From CAZWSX01 sp964636985 (GTDB lineage Bacteria > Planctomycetota > Planctomycetia > Pirellulales > Pirellulaceae), in the NCBI GenBank assembly GCA_964636985.1, contig CAZWSX010000011.1:124001-188000 (forward strand): DNA of 64,000 bases, written 5' to 3'. This document shows, piece by piece, positions 44,462 to 52,956 of this stretch (the first letter of the stretch is position 1; each line of letters opens with the position of its first letter). The notes below the pieces were generated by a model. It was not told where the DNA came from and did not search any database. It saw only the letters and a list, made by a program, of their open reading frames with translations. Made by a program: the position numbers and the translations under genes.

Positions 44462-45610
44462 TTACTTCATCGAAGCAACATCGACCCACTGCTTCGATTT
44501 GGCACTGGCCAAAACCGCATCGCAGATCTTTTGCGTTTCCAAGGCATCGCGGAACGTAGGGCCAGCGGGCTTGCCAGTGGAAAGGCTTTCCAGGAAGTCG
44601 GCCACTTGGTGGACGAACGAGTGTTCGTAACCGATCTGCAGCCCCGGCACCCACCACTTATCCATGTACGGATGCTCGCCGCTGTGGTCGGTCACGTGAA
44701 TGCTTCGCCACGCCCTCAGCTTGCTTTCATCCTTGTAGTCGAAGTACTCAAGGCGATGCAGGTCGTGCAAATCCCACTTGATCGAGGCCTTTTCGCCGTT
44801 GATCTCGAAGGTGTACAAGGCCTTATGTCCGCGAGCATAGCGGGTCGACTCGAACAACCCGAGCGAACCGTTGGCAAAGTGGCACAGGAACGCACAAGCG
44901 TCGTCGATGCCAACCTTCTCGACCTTTCCCGTCAGGTTGTGCTTGCGTTCCTTGATGAACGTTTCGGTCATGGCCGTCACCGACGTGATCGGGCCGTTGA
45001 GCCAAACTGCCGTATCGATGCAGTGCGCCAGCAAGTCGCCCGTCACACCGCTTCCGGCGGCAGCGGCATCAAGGCGCCACAGAGCGGCGCCACCTTGCGG
45101 AAGATCGGTCGAGATCGTCCAGTCTTGCAGAAAGTTGGCCCGGTAGTGGAAGATCTTTCCGCAACGGCCTTCGTCGATCAGTTGCTTGGCCATCGTCACG
45201 GCAGGGACGCGGCGGTAGTTGTACCATACGATGTTGGGAACCCCCGCCTTCTCGACGGCGCGGCACATTTCTTCCCCTTCGGCCGTGTTCATGGCGAGAG
45301 GCTTTTCGCACAGGATCATTTTCCCGGCAGCGGCGGCGGCCAGCGCCATTTCCTTGTGCAGGTTGTTCGGCACGCAGATGTCGACGGCATCGATGTCCTT
45401 GCGCTCAATGAGTTTGCGCCAATCGGTCTCGATCGATTCGTAACCCCATTTGTCAGCGAAGACTTTCACCTTCTCCGCATCCCGCGCGCAGGCGGCCTTC
45501 AGGACCGGTTTGTATTCGAGGTCGAAAAAGTTGCTGACCCGGCGGTAGCCGTTGGAGTGGGCCCGGCCCATAAAGCCGTAGCCGATCATCCCGATGTTGA
45601 GGTTTTTCAT
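44462..45610 (-). CDS. Gfo/Idh/MocA-family oxidoreductase
   Basis: 382 residues from the ATG at 45610; the frame extends to a TTG at 45799, but the family N-terminus MKNLNIGMIGYGFMGRAHSN begins here. The Rossmann motif GYGFMG binds NAD(P); ILCEKPLAMN has the EKP lysine; and GDLLAHCIDTAVWL provides the substrate-side D-x3-H pattern (as H-C-I-D). The C-terminal half, with GLQIGYEHSFVHQVADFL, matches inositol-2-dehydrogenase-like planctomycete proteins. It likely oxidises a sugar or cyclitol. It is the last gene of the run that contains the five membrane-protein genes, 106 nt after them, and is followed by a strong hairpin. Confidence 0.92.
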   Translation of the reverse strand: MKNLNIGMIGYGFMGRAHSNGYRRVSNFFDLEYKPVLKAACARDAEKVKVFADKWGYESIETDWRKLIERKDIDAVDICVPNNLHKEMALAAAAAGKMILCEKPLAMNTAEGEEMCRAVEKAGVPNIVWYNYRRVPAVTMAKQLIDEGRCGKIFHYRANFLQDWTISTDLPQGGAALWRLDAAAAGSGVTGDLLAHCIDTAVWLNGPITSVTAMTETFIKERKHNLTGKVEKVGIDDACAFLCHFANGSLGLFESTRYARGHKALYTFEINGEKASIKWDLHDLHRLEYFDYKDESKLRAWRSIHVTDHSGEHPYMDKWWVPGLQIGYEHSFVHQVADFLESLSTGKPAGPTFRDALETQKICDAVLASAKSKQWVDVASMK

Positions 45611-45716
45611 CTGCGAGTCTCTGTAAACGATTGTCGTAAAACGCGAGGCGCCCTGTTCGAAGGGCCCTTGTGAAGGCGTGTCGAAACCCCAAATCGTAAG
45701 CGGTTTTGGCGGAGTT

Positions 45717-46562
45717 TCAACCGTAGTACGGTTTGCGATAGACCCGCCAACCGGCCAAAAGGAGCGGCACGGCGTTCGCGGCAGAGATCGCCAGCGCAAA
45801 ACTCACTACCGTCGCAACGGCGGCGCCCGGCATATCGTTGTGGCGGATCAGAATATTGACCGCCACAATCGACACTGCCGCAGATGCCAACCACATCGGC
45901 CAACTCCACATCGCAGCCAAAGCTGCCAGAGCTAATGCGGCGAGCACAAGGAACAAAGCCAACGTGATGCGAAACACGTTGATATTTCCGCGATCGATTT
46001 CGGAAACGGTGTATCGAAATCCCACCAGAAGCACGGCCACCAGCGCGATGCTGGCGAACATCGACTTGAGCGAAAACCGGCGAGAAATCGCGGGGACTTC
46101 CTCGTAAGGCCGAAGCCCGAACCCGAGCAAATCGAGAGCCAGCCCGACAAAGACGCCGCCAATCAGAGCGATGCCCAGTTCCGGAAGCACACCCAGTACC
46201 GGCACGAGCAGCGCCGCGCACACAACGATGACGCCCCAGGTGGCGAACCGGTTGGGCCCACCGAGCGCATGCCGGAGCGAACGCACCATGGTCGGCGCGC
46301 TTCCGTAGTACATCATGGCCACCAAGAGCGATTGGCTGGCGAAAATGGCCGCCCGCATGGGCGGATCGTTGACCATTTGCAACAGGTAAGGCACCCAGCC
46401 CTTCGTCGACGCTACTAAATATGCGTCTAGCAAGACAAAGGACAAAATCGGCAGCAAGATCCGCCAGGGACCGATGTCGTTTCCCGGCTCGAAGGGCTCG
46501 TGTTCCTCATCGGGTTTTGGCTTGGGTGGCGGCGGGGTGTCAAAGGGTGCGCTGGGGATCAC
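45717..46562 (-). CDS. multi-pass membrane protein, member 5 of a five-gene tandem family
   Basis: 281 residues, GTG start overlapping the previous gene by 23 nt with GAAGG nine nucleotides upstream. A proline/glutamate-rich cytoplasmic N-terminus (about 1-32) is followed by about seven to eight hydrophobic segments. The middle has LGFGLRPYEEVPAISRRFSLKSMFASIALVA, the shared family pattern of a GxR turn, a short polar loop and an S-L-x-x-[ML] start of the next helix. The C-terminus reads PLLLAGWRVYRKPYYG, like the AGxR ends of members 1 and 4. No enzyme motif is seen. Function unknown. Confidence 0.75.
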   Translation of the reverse strand: MIPSAPFDTPPPPKPKPDEEHEPFEPGNDIGPWRILLPILSFVLLDAYLVASTKGWVPYLLQMVNDPPMRAAIFASQSLLVAMMYYGSAPTMVRSLRHALGGPNRFATWGVIVVCAALLVPVLGVLPELGIALIGGVFVGLALDLLGFGLRPYEEVPAISRRFSLKSMFASIALVAVLLVGFRYTVSEIDRGNINVFRITLALFLVLAALALAALAAMWSWPMWLASAAVSIVAVNILIRHNDMPGAAVATVVSFALAISAANAVPLLLAGWRVYRKPYYG

Positions 46563-47436
46563 TCGCGTTGGCCTTCGACTGATTGATGTACACGATCCCT
46601 TGCGACGACTCGATAATCGGCACGGCGAAGGTCATCCGCCAGCCACTCGCCAAAAAGGGCCACATCGCCACGGAGTGCGTCAGCAACACGGCTCCCAAAG
46701 CGATCAGCGGAAAGACCTGCTCCTCTTCCGCACTCTGCTGCGCGAGCAGGTAAAGCCCAATTAGCGGCAAGATTCCTCCGAGAACCATGGCCAGCACATT
46801 GCCGGGCCACGACGAACCAGTCCATGCCAGGATAACCAACGAAAGGAACGAAGCAGCAGCGACCAACATCGCAACCGACAAAGAAAAAACGATGAACAGG
46901 CCTGGCGACTCCAGCGATCCGCGTCCCATCAGCAGTCCCGCGGTGCGTAACAAGCCCAACGCGATGCCAATTCCCGAGATCACCGCGAACAACTGGCTCA
47001 GGCTCAGACGCGGTCCGCGGATCTCGTGTTTTTCAAGCATCGCCGGCGAAGCGACTCGCAGTCCCAGTTGGGCTCCCAGCATGCTCCATATAAAGCATCC
47101 CGCGATGTAACTCGTTAAGAACGAAACCGGAAAACAAATCAAATGTGCTCCCGTTGCCGCCGCGGCCCAAATGCCGAGTTCTTCCCGCGGCACGCGGTAA
47201 GCGCGATCGAGCCGCCGCCCCGAAATCCGATTCCAGATGGCGAACAGGCAAACCTCGCCCGCGATGAAAGCGCCCCAGCAAATCAGCGCGAAAACGCCAA
47301 CCGGATGCCTCGCGAGAATCGTGCTGGCCAGGATCAACACCGCATGAACGGCCGCATGCCACACCAAAAGATTTTGACCGAGCAGCGTCTCCGGTGATTC
47401 CTTCGAAATAAACGAAATTTCGGGCGGGCGTCTCAT
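46540..47436 (-). CDS. multi-pass membrane protein, member 4 of a five-gene tandem family
   Basis: 298 residues, about eight hydrophobic segments. It has GAQLGLRVASPAMLEKHEIRG then RLSLSQLFAVISGIGIALGLLR, the family's central GLRV loop followed by the SLxxL helix, and a C-terminal MWPFLASGWRMTFAVPI close to member 5. It starts 5 nt after member 3 and overlaps member 5, so they are co-transcribed. No catalytic motif, cofactor site or known transporter signature was found. The shared layout with neighbours indicates descent from repeated duplication, although sequence similarity is low. Confidence 0.75.
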   Translation of the reverse strand: MRRPPEISFISKESPETLLGQNLLVWHAAVHAVLILASTILARHPVGVFALICWGAFIAGEVCLFAIWNRISGRRLDRAYRVPREELGIWAAAATGAHLICFPVSFLTSYIAGCFIWSMLGAQLGLRVASPAMLEKHEIRGPRLSLSQLFAVISGIGIALGLLRTAGLLMGRGSLESPGLFIVFSLSVAMLVAAASFLSLVILAWTGSSWPGNVLAMVLGGILPLIGLYLLAQQSAEEEQVFPLIALGAVLLTHSVAMWPFLASGWRMTFAVPIIESSQGIVYINQSKANASDPQRTL

Positions 47437-47441
47437 GTCGC

Positions 47442-48332
47442 TTACGCGGCCATCCTATCGCTGGGACGAGGCGGAATAACACGCGCCGCTACGGGAACCC
47501 GTTCCCAGAAGGGAAGCTCAAAGTGCGTTCGCCAACCGTCCTGCTCCATTCGTTCCCGAAAGATCACGCACCCGACCAGCGTCATGCCAATTTCGCCGAC
47601 TATCCAGGATGCCTCGCGCGGAAAATCGAACCAGACGACGACAACCAGCGAGACCGCTCCCACAATCGACGCAGTGTACCGGCCCAAGCGCGTCATCAGA
47701 ATCAAACTGAGGGCCATCGCATGGCCGAACGCGACGGCCATGGACGACACGAGGAACATCCTGTCAAAGGCTGTATAGACGACGGGCCTGCTTCCAGGAA
47801 TGTATAGTTCGTACCGCCAGATGATCCCCGCGATCCAAAAGATGATCGATGCCACGGTGAGCACCGCCGCTAACGATCGCAGCGACCATTGCCAGCTAGG
47901 TGGGGCGTTCGTCGCGCTGGTGTGGGCGACTCGCAACCCGAACACTCTCGCAATAAGCAGCCAGCCGGCAACCTCGAGACCGTAGACGATGGTTAATTCG
48001 CCATCGGAGTTGGCCGGCAGACCGCCAATAGCTAAGGTCGCGGCCGCCGCCACCATGAGTACGGTCAGATAGCTGGCAAGCAGACCACCTGACTTACGCC
48101 AAGGAGTAACCGAGGTCGCCCATAGCAACCACATGCCAAACCACGTTCCGCGCCATGCGTACAGCGCGACCATGCAGAGAAAGGCGGCCCGCGGATGATC
48201 CATCCACCTTGCATAAAGGGCCATCAGGCCGGCGTCGATAGCCACCGTGATCGCCGCGAGCCAAGTGAGCGTCGATAGAAACGGCGGGTCCCGTTCTGTT
48301 GCCGCCGCGTCACTAGAGGATGGTTGACCCAT
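47442..48332 (-). CDS. multi-pass membrane protein, member 3 of a five-gene tandem family
   Basis: 296 residues, about eight hydrophobic segments. It is the closest relative of member 2: LYAWRGTWFGMWLLWATSVTPWRKS aligns with LFAWRGGWIGLFFLWSVGVAPWRAS, and GWLLIARVFGLRVAHTSA then WQWSLRSLAA aligns with LWLLVARLFGLRIGHFQQ then WRWSLRTIVG. The tail is soluble and basic, ending in VIPPRPSDRM. No known domain is recognised. It follows member 2 after 38 nt, the longest spacing in the array. Confidence 0.77.
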   Translation of the reverse strand: MGQPSSSDAAATERDPPFLSTLTWLAAITVAIDAGLMALYARWMDHPRAAFLCMVALYAWRGTWFGMWLLWATSVTPWRKSGGLLASYLTVLMVAAAATLAIGGLPANSDGELTIVYGLEVAGWLLIARVFGLRVAHTSATNAPPSWQWSLRSLAAVLTVASIIFWIAGIIWRYELYIPGSRPVVYTAFDRMFLVSSMAVAFGHAMALSLILMTRLGRYTASIVGAVSLVVVVWFDFPREASWIVGEIGMTLVGCVIFRERMEQDGWRTHFELPFWERVPVAARVIPPRPSDRMAA

Positions 48333-48370
48333 GGGTTGTTATGGAGCGTTGAGCCTCCGCACCTCGCCAC

Positions 48371-49222
48371 TTAAGGACGGTCCCAAATCGGAGTGTCAAG
48401 AAATCCGTGCCAACCATAGTAGTGTAACACCACGGTCAAGATGCCATTTGCCGAAAGGCAAAATCCGCCAAACAACACGCCACCGGCAATCTCTCCTTTG
48501 CTTTGCGTGACAAGTACGCCCGCCGCGGCCAGCGGCCCCAAGAGCATCAACACAAAACTCCCCCAGCGCCAGCGGACCGCCACCGCCAGAGCCGCTGCCT
48601 GGAGAAAGGTCGCCACCATCAAAACCATGAGAATGAGCTGAACTAGCCCGACCAACCAGGCGTTGCTGTGTTCCCGTTCGTACATCCACGAGCGCCAGAT
48701 GGCCATCCAGATCCCCAGCACAACGGCCGAAAGCGTCACGGTCCCAACGATGGTGCGCAACGACCACCGCCACCTCGCCAGCGGCGGCGACTGTTGAAAA
48801 TGGCCTATTCGTAGCCCAAACAGCCGAGCCACCAGCAACCAGAGAGCCACGGCCCCACCATAAAGCAAGCTCCAAATTTGCTCGGGCGTCTCAAAAGCAT
48901 GAAAAGCGATGGCGGGAAACGCGAGGCCAGCCAGGGCGATCAGTAGCACGATCGCCAAGCGGCCCCGCGACGCTCGCCACGGAGCCACCCCAACACTCCA
49001 AAGAAAGAACAGTCCGATCCATCCACCTCGCCATGCGAACAGAGCGACGAGCAGAGTCTCACGGATCACATTGGCCCGACTTGCCCACACCAACGCCGCC
49101 GCAGCGATCACGACTTCTACCGTCATGACGGTCCATGCCAAAGCGGCAAGGGCTTGTACCGCGTGCCGCCCGCCCACGTCCTGTGCGTCGATCGAGTCGT
49201 CGGTGCCAAGAGCTGTCTTCAT
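48371..49222 (-). CDS. multi-pass membrane protein, member 2 of a five-gene tandem family
   Basis: 283 residues, ATG overlapping the stop of member 1 as ATGA. About eight hydrophobic segments, an A-W-R-G-x-W motif in the second, VAPWR after the third, and the central VARLFGLRIGH loop followed by WRWSLRTIVGTVTL. It clearly shares ancestry with member 3. The C-terminus ends LHYYGWHGFLDTPIWDRP; member 3 has a related ELPFWERVP, suggesting a conserved cytoplasmic [PD]xW tail. No enzyme signature. Function unknown. Confidence 0.77.
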   Translation of the reverse strand: MKTALGTDDSIDAQDVGGRHAVQALAALAWTVMTVEVVIAAAALVWASRANVIRETLLVALFAWRGGWIGLFFLWSVGVAPWRASRGRLAIVLLIALAGLAFPAIAFHAFETPEQIWSLLYGGAVALWLLVARLFGLRIGHFQQSPPLARWRWSLRTIVGTVTLSAVVLGIWMAIWRSWMYEREHSNAWLVGLVQLILMVLMVATFLQAAALAVAVRWRWGSFVLMLLGPLAAAGVLVTQSKGEIAGGVLFGGFCLSANGILTVVLHYYGWHGFLDTPIWDRP

Positions 49223-50331
49223 TCGCCGCCGGGACTTTCACTGGCGGTTTGGGGCCTGCGCACCCAAACCGGCGAGACGGCGTAAGACCGCACGCCTGCG
49301 ACGAACCAAGGGATGGCGATCAACTGGGAAATGACGAGAACGCATCCCATGCTGTAGAGCCAAGCTAGCGCGTCCAGAAAAAATCTGCGGTGGACGAGAA
49401 TGGCCCCTGTGTCGACCGAATGGGCCGCCGCAACCGTGAAGATGGCCATGGTCGACATCGCGATAGCCCACCAACGGCCACGAAATGTCAGCGCAATGCC
49501 AATGGGAGCCATGGCCGCCACACTGACATACATCGGTATGACTTTGTGGTCGGACGAAGGAAGTCGATCACACGCGAATCCTAGGATCGCGACGAGGGAT
49601 AGCGCTACAAAAGCGATCCCAAATGGTTTTTCACTCATTCGATTCGAGTGAAGGGTACCGGGCAGTCCGAAATAGAGTGCGGCACCTCCTGTCGAAACCA
49701 GTAACCCCACGGCAATCGATACGTTTTTTGTCGTCCACCACAACGAAGCCGCGAACTCGTCCTCCGAGGCCGCCCCCAGTCGCAGCGTGACACCAACCAA
49801 AGTTGTCAGGAGAATCAACGTTGCAATCGAAAACTGAAAACGCATTCGCCCCGGCGAATCTGGATCAGTCGCACCCACGCGAAATCCACAAACCGTAAGC
49901 GCCGCCACGCTGGCAAAACAAGCGAGCGGTGTCATGCACGAAAAGTAGCCTCCCCCGTCCCTCCAAAAAACGTGGCCCATCTGCTGCCCGGTGGTAAAGC
50001 CGACGGCCGCGAAAGCCACCAAACCGACGGCGATATTCCCCTCGATCAATCCTCGCCGGCGCGCACCCAGCAGAAGAAACCAGCCCACCGATTGCATGGC
50101 CAGGAAACAAGCAATGGGAGCGACGATCTCGGGAATCGAGTACGCCCAGACCCGAAGATAATTTGAGCCGTGATACCAGGGAATTCGCCACCAGAGCACC
50201 CTAATGTCGCGACCATAGTCAACGGCGATGACGTGCAGGTGGATCGCTAAGAACACCGCCAAATTCACCGCGAACGCGAGAATCGCGCCGCGGGTCGAGA
50301 GGGTTCTACGCTCAGGTGCAGAACCGGACAT
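49219..50331 (-). CDS. multi-pass membrane protein, member 1 of a five-gene tandem family
   Basis: 370 residues from the ATG at 50331; the frame continues to a TTG at 50364 that would overlap the isomerase gene by 13 nt. About ten hydrophobic segments make it the longest of the five. The central pattern is present as TVCGFRVGATDPDSPGRMRF then QFSIATLILLTTLVGVTLRLG; this FSIATLxLLTTLVxV motif is common in uncharacterised planctomycete membrane proteins. The end AIPWFVAGVRSYAV parallels members 4 and 5. It begins 20 nt after the TIM-barrel gene, so the array is read through from the sugar genes. Function unknown. Confidence 0.75.
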   Translation of the reverse strand: MSGSAPERRTLSTRGAILAFAVNLAVFLAIHLHVIAVDYGRDIRVLWWRIPWYHGSNYLRVWAYSIPEIVAPIACFLAMQSVGWFLLLGARRRGLIEGNIAVGLVAFAAVGFTTGQQMGHVFWRDGGGYFSCMTPLACFASVAALTVCGFRVGATDPDSPGRMRFQFSIATLILLTTLVGVTLRLGAASEDEFAASLWWTTKNVSIAVGLLVSTGGAALYFGLPGTLHSNRMSEKPFGIAFVALSLVAILGFACDRLPSSDHKVIPMYVSVAAMAPIGIALTFRGRWWAIAMSTMAIFTVAAAHSVDTGAILVHRRFFLDALAWLYSMGCVLVISQLIAIPWFVAGVRSYAVSPVWVRRPQTASESPGGE

Positions 50332-50351
50332 TGGCAACTCGTTTGGAAGCG

Positions 50352-51404
50352 TTATTCCTTCCAACCGTGGGCATCACGGACCGAAATCATCGCCCGGAGG
50401 ATATCGTTCCAGGTCGAGGACTTCATCATCACCTCGTTGGGGAACATGCAGCCGTCCCAGCAGATGTGCCGGAACTTCCGCAGCACATTGCCGAAGCTAT
50501 CCCGCATCCAATGCCCGGCATGCTTGGCGATATTCAATTTGCCATTGGGATCGGTCGCCACGCAGTGACGGCCCGTCTTGTCGTGGCTGCCGCTTCCTTT
50601 GACGGTCGCGTCGTTTTGGGCGACGTGGAAATCGATCGTCCAGGGCCGCAGGGCTGCCGTGAGCGTTGCCAACGCCGAGTCGAGTTTCGCGCCATCTTTC
50701 CAGTCGTAACCGGCCGGAAGGATCGCATCCTCGGGAGCGTTGTATCCCAGCGTGTAGAGCAACGTGTGGGCCATGTCAGCCTGAAAACCGAGCGTTTGCG
50801 GCCGGCCGACCAGTTCCAACAGCTGCACCATCCGCCGCCAGCTGTGCATCCCGCCCCAGCAAATTTCTCCTTCGGCAGCCAGGCGCTCGCCGTGTTGCTC
50901 GGCGACGTCGCATGCCCGCTTCCAAGTGTCGGCGATGAGCTGCTGGCTGGCTTCTGGGTTCTTTGCCCAGTCGCCAGGACCGCAAGCGCTATCGATCCGC
51001 ACGATGCCGTACGGGCGAATGCCGATCTCGCGCAGCTTCTTCGCGATCCGGCAACCTTTGCGAACTTGCTCGACAAACTGGGCCCGCTCCGCTTCGCTAC
51101 CCATCGCGCTGCCACCGCCTGTCGGCGGCCAAACAGGAGCGACGACGGAACCAACCACCAACCCGCGCGATTTCACCTTGCTGGCCAGCGCCTCCAAATC
51201 CTTGTCGCTGCTGTCGATGTCGACGTGCGGGGCAAACAAGAACAAATCGACGCCATCAAACTTGATTCCGTCGACTTCCGCCGCGGCCGTCAGGTCGAGC
51301 ATCTTTTCGAGCTCGATAAAAGGCTCGCCATCGGGCGACCCTTTGCCGACCACGCCCGGCCAGGCAGCGTTGTGCAGTTTCGGAAAGTTATTGACGTGCG
51401 ACAT
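50352..51404 (-). CDS. TIM-barrel sugar isomerase/epimerase-like protein
   Basis: 350 residues from the ATG at 51404 with AGGA eight nucleotides upstream; the longer frame to 51740 overlaps the cupin gene and is rejected. It is a xylose-isomerase-like TIM barrel: DGIKFDGVDLF near the N-terminus, RLAAEGEICWGGMHSW with the catalytic-position glutamate, LGFQADMAHTLL with D and H, and TIDFHVAQNDATVKG with H. The closing CWDGCMFPNEVM segment is distinctive for a planctomycete/verrucomicrobial subgroup. The cupin gene is directly upstream, and both probably act on one sugar. Substrate unknown. Confidence 0.85.
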   Translation of the reverse strand: MSHVNNFPKLHNAAWPGVVGKGSPDGEPFIELEKMLDLTAAAEVDGIKFDGVDLFLFAPHVDIDSSDKDLEALASKVKSRGLVVGSVVAPVWPPTGGGSAMGSEAERAQFVEQVRKGCRIAKKLREIGIRPYGIVRIDSACGPGDWAKNPEASQQLIADTWKRACDVAEQHGERLAAEGEICWGGMHSWRRMVQLLELVGRPQTLGFQADMAHTLLYTLGYNAPEDAILPAGYDWKDGAKLDSALATLTAALRPWTIDFHVAQNDATVKGSGSHDKTGRHCVATDPNGKLNIAKHAGHWMRDSFGNVLRKFRHICWDGCMFPNEVMMKSSTWNDILRAMISVRDAHGWKE

Positions 51405-51443
51405 GGTGCAATCCTGGTGGAGGTTAAAAGTCGTTTGGTAGGG

Positions 51444-51459
51444 CGGACAATCCTGTCCG
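51444..51459 (-). repeat. short palindrome CGGACAGGATTGTCCG
   Basis: Six-base arms CGGACA/TGTCCG around GGAT on the minus strand, 40 nt before the TIM-barrel start. It is the same core as at 13030 and in the 22603-22739 element, again placed in a 5' leader. Confidence 0.6.
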
Positions 51460-51481
51460 TCAGGCGAATAAGCAACAACAA

Positions 51482-52729
51482 CTATTTCTTCGCGTAGTCG
51501 CCAACACTGGGAACTTTCGCGTGGACGTCGGGACCAAAGTACCGCAGGCCAACCAACGGCTCGCTCCCCGTGTTCTCGACCGTGACGCCGCGACTGGCAG
51601 CTTCGTGGGTGATGAAAACTTCGTCTTCGGTCTCTTGACCGAAACGAATCATGGCCGGGGTCTGCAAGTTTAACTTGCCGATCTTTCCCTTGCCTTGAAC
51701 GGTAATCCAGCCACTGGCACCAGGGTCTTTGATCGTGCACTTCGCGCCTGGCTCAAGGGTGAGTTCCTTGGCGCTGAAGAGTTGATCGCCATCAACACGG
51801 CCATACACAACCCACTTGTCGACGTAGCCGTTGCCTTGGTCGGCAACGATTGGTTCCAAGTAATTGTGCGCCTTAAAGTGCGTGTCGACGTTCTTTTCCC
51901 AGTCGAGCTGCCCGATAATGAAATCGAGGTCCTGATGCTTATCGGCAGGCATGTCCTTCACAAGCAGCGACCAAGGCACGTAGCGCCCTTCGACGATCGA
52001 TTGAAACATTCCGAACACGTCGCTCCCCCACTGCGGTTCGTAGGTGCATAGCGACCCAGGAGCGTGCAACACGCCAGGCGGAATCAACCAGCCAGTACCG
52101 CGTTGCAAGCGATACGCCCGCGACAAATCGAGAATGCCGTTGTCGCCACGATTCCAGTTTTGCAAGCAACGACGGAGATCGTCCTTGGTGGTGCCCGGTT
52201 CGAGCCCCATGAACGTGTAGCTGAAGTTGTTATCGACGTTGTTGTATTGCGGCGGGAAATAGTAGCTTTCGGGCTTCCCTTCCTGCCCGACCAAGGCCGC
52301 GTCCTTTTGGCTTTGGTGCATGTGGTGGGGAATCGGCCCCATGTTGTCGAAGAACTTGCTGTACACGGGCCATCGCTTGTACTTGCCGAACATCGTGGCG
52401 CCGATCAGCCGAGCACCCGCTTCCGCGACCGCGTCGCGCAGCAGGAACGTTTTGCCTTCGTGGCTGCAAAAGCTTAGGCCTTCGTGCCACACGCGTCCTT
52501 CGTTGGCGGCTTCGGTGGTGCTGGAGAACCACCGTTCGTCGATCCCGCCCCGGTTGGCACCGTAAGCGTACAAGTCGTTGGGGTGGAGCTTCAGCCGGCG
52601 TCCGGGATGCAAAAAGCTACGAGGAACCCACGTGGGAGTCAGCCGCAACAAACCTTCGCCAGCGTCGAGGGCACTATTGAGAATCTTGGAAACGTTGTCT
52701 TTAGCGGACGCGTCTTTGGAGGCGGACAT
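51482..52729 (-). CDS. cupin protein, mannose-6-phosphate-isomerase-like
   Basis: 415 residues from the ATG at 52729 (a TTG four codons upstream is less likely). A cupin core carries PIPHHMHQSQKDAAL near residue 130, with the histidines of a type I phosphomannose-isomerase metal site, and WLIPPGVLHAPGSLCTYEPQ near 215, the IPPGxxHA motif of such enzymes. A second cupin-like half ends with DEVFITHEAASRGVTVENTG. No zinc-finger or PMI helical domain is seen, so it is a divergent relative. It probably isomerises a sugar or sugar phosphate together with the downstream TIM-barrel protein, 77 nt away. Substrate unknown. Confidence 0.82.
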   Translation of the reverse strand: MSASKDASAKDNVSKILNSALDAGEGLLRLTPTWVPRSFLHPGRRLKLHPNDLYAYGANRGGIDERWFSSTTEAANEGRVWHEGLSFCSHEGKTFLLRDAVAEAGARLIGATMFGKYKRWPVYSKFFDNMGPIPHHMHQSQKDAALVGQEGKPESYYFPPQYNNVDNNFSYTFMGLEPGTTKDDLRRCLQNWNRGDNGILDLSRAYRLQRGTGWLIPPGVLHAPGSLCTYEPQWGSDVFGMFQSIVEGRYVPWSLLVKDMPADKHQDLDFIIGQLDWEKNVDTHFKAHNYLEPIVADQGNGYVDKWVVYGRVDGDQLFSAKELTLEPGAKCTIKDPGASGWITVQGKGKIGKLNLQTPAMIRFGQETEDEVFITHEAASRGVTVENTGSEPLVGLRYFGPDVHAKVPSVGDYAKK

Positions 52730-52956
52730 AGTGGTGATCAAACTCGTAGTGAAAAACCAAGGAAATTAGCGTTCTCGGCGAGGCGGGACCTAAGGTACCG
52801 CGATCGTTTTTCGGTCGATATCTTTGTATTCTCACGGCGGTTTCGTCGCAAGCAGCGGCCAAACGGTTGCCGATCGACGGATAGCATCGGTAAAATCGCC
52901 GCCATCGGATTCCAAAGCACGATTCGAAAACCTTTCCACCCACCCGAGTTCCCTCC

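Noticed and set aside
51405..51740. N-terminal extension of the TIM-barrel protein
   Set aside because: It overlaps the cupin gene on the same strand by about 260 nt and has no family similarity; the ATG at 51404 has a good ribosome-binding site.
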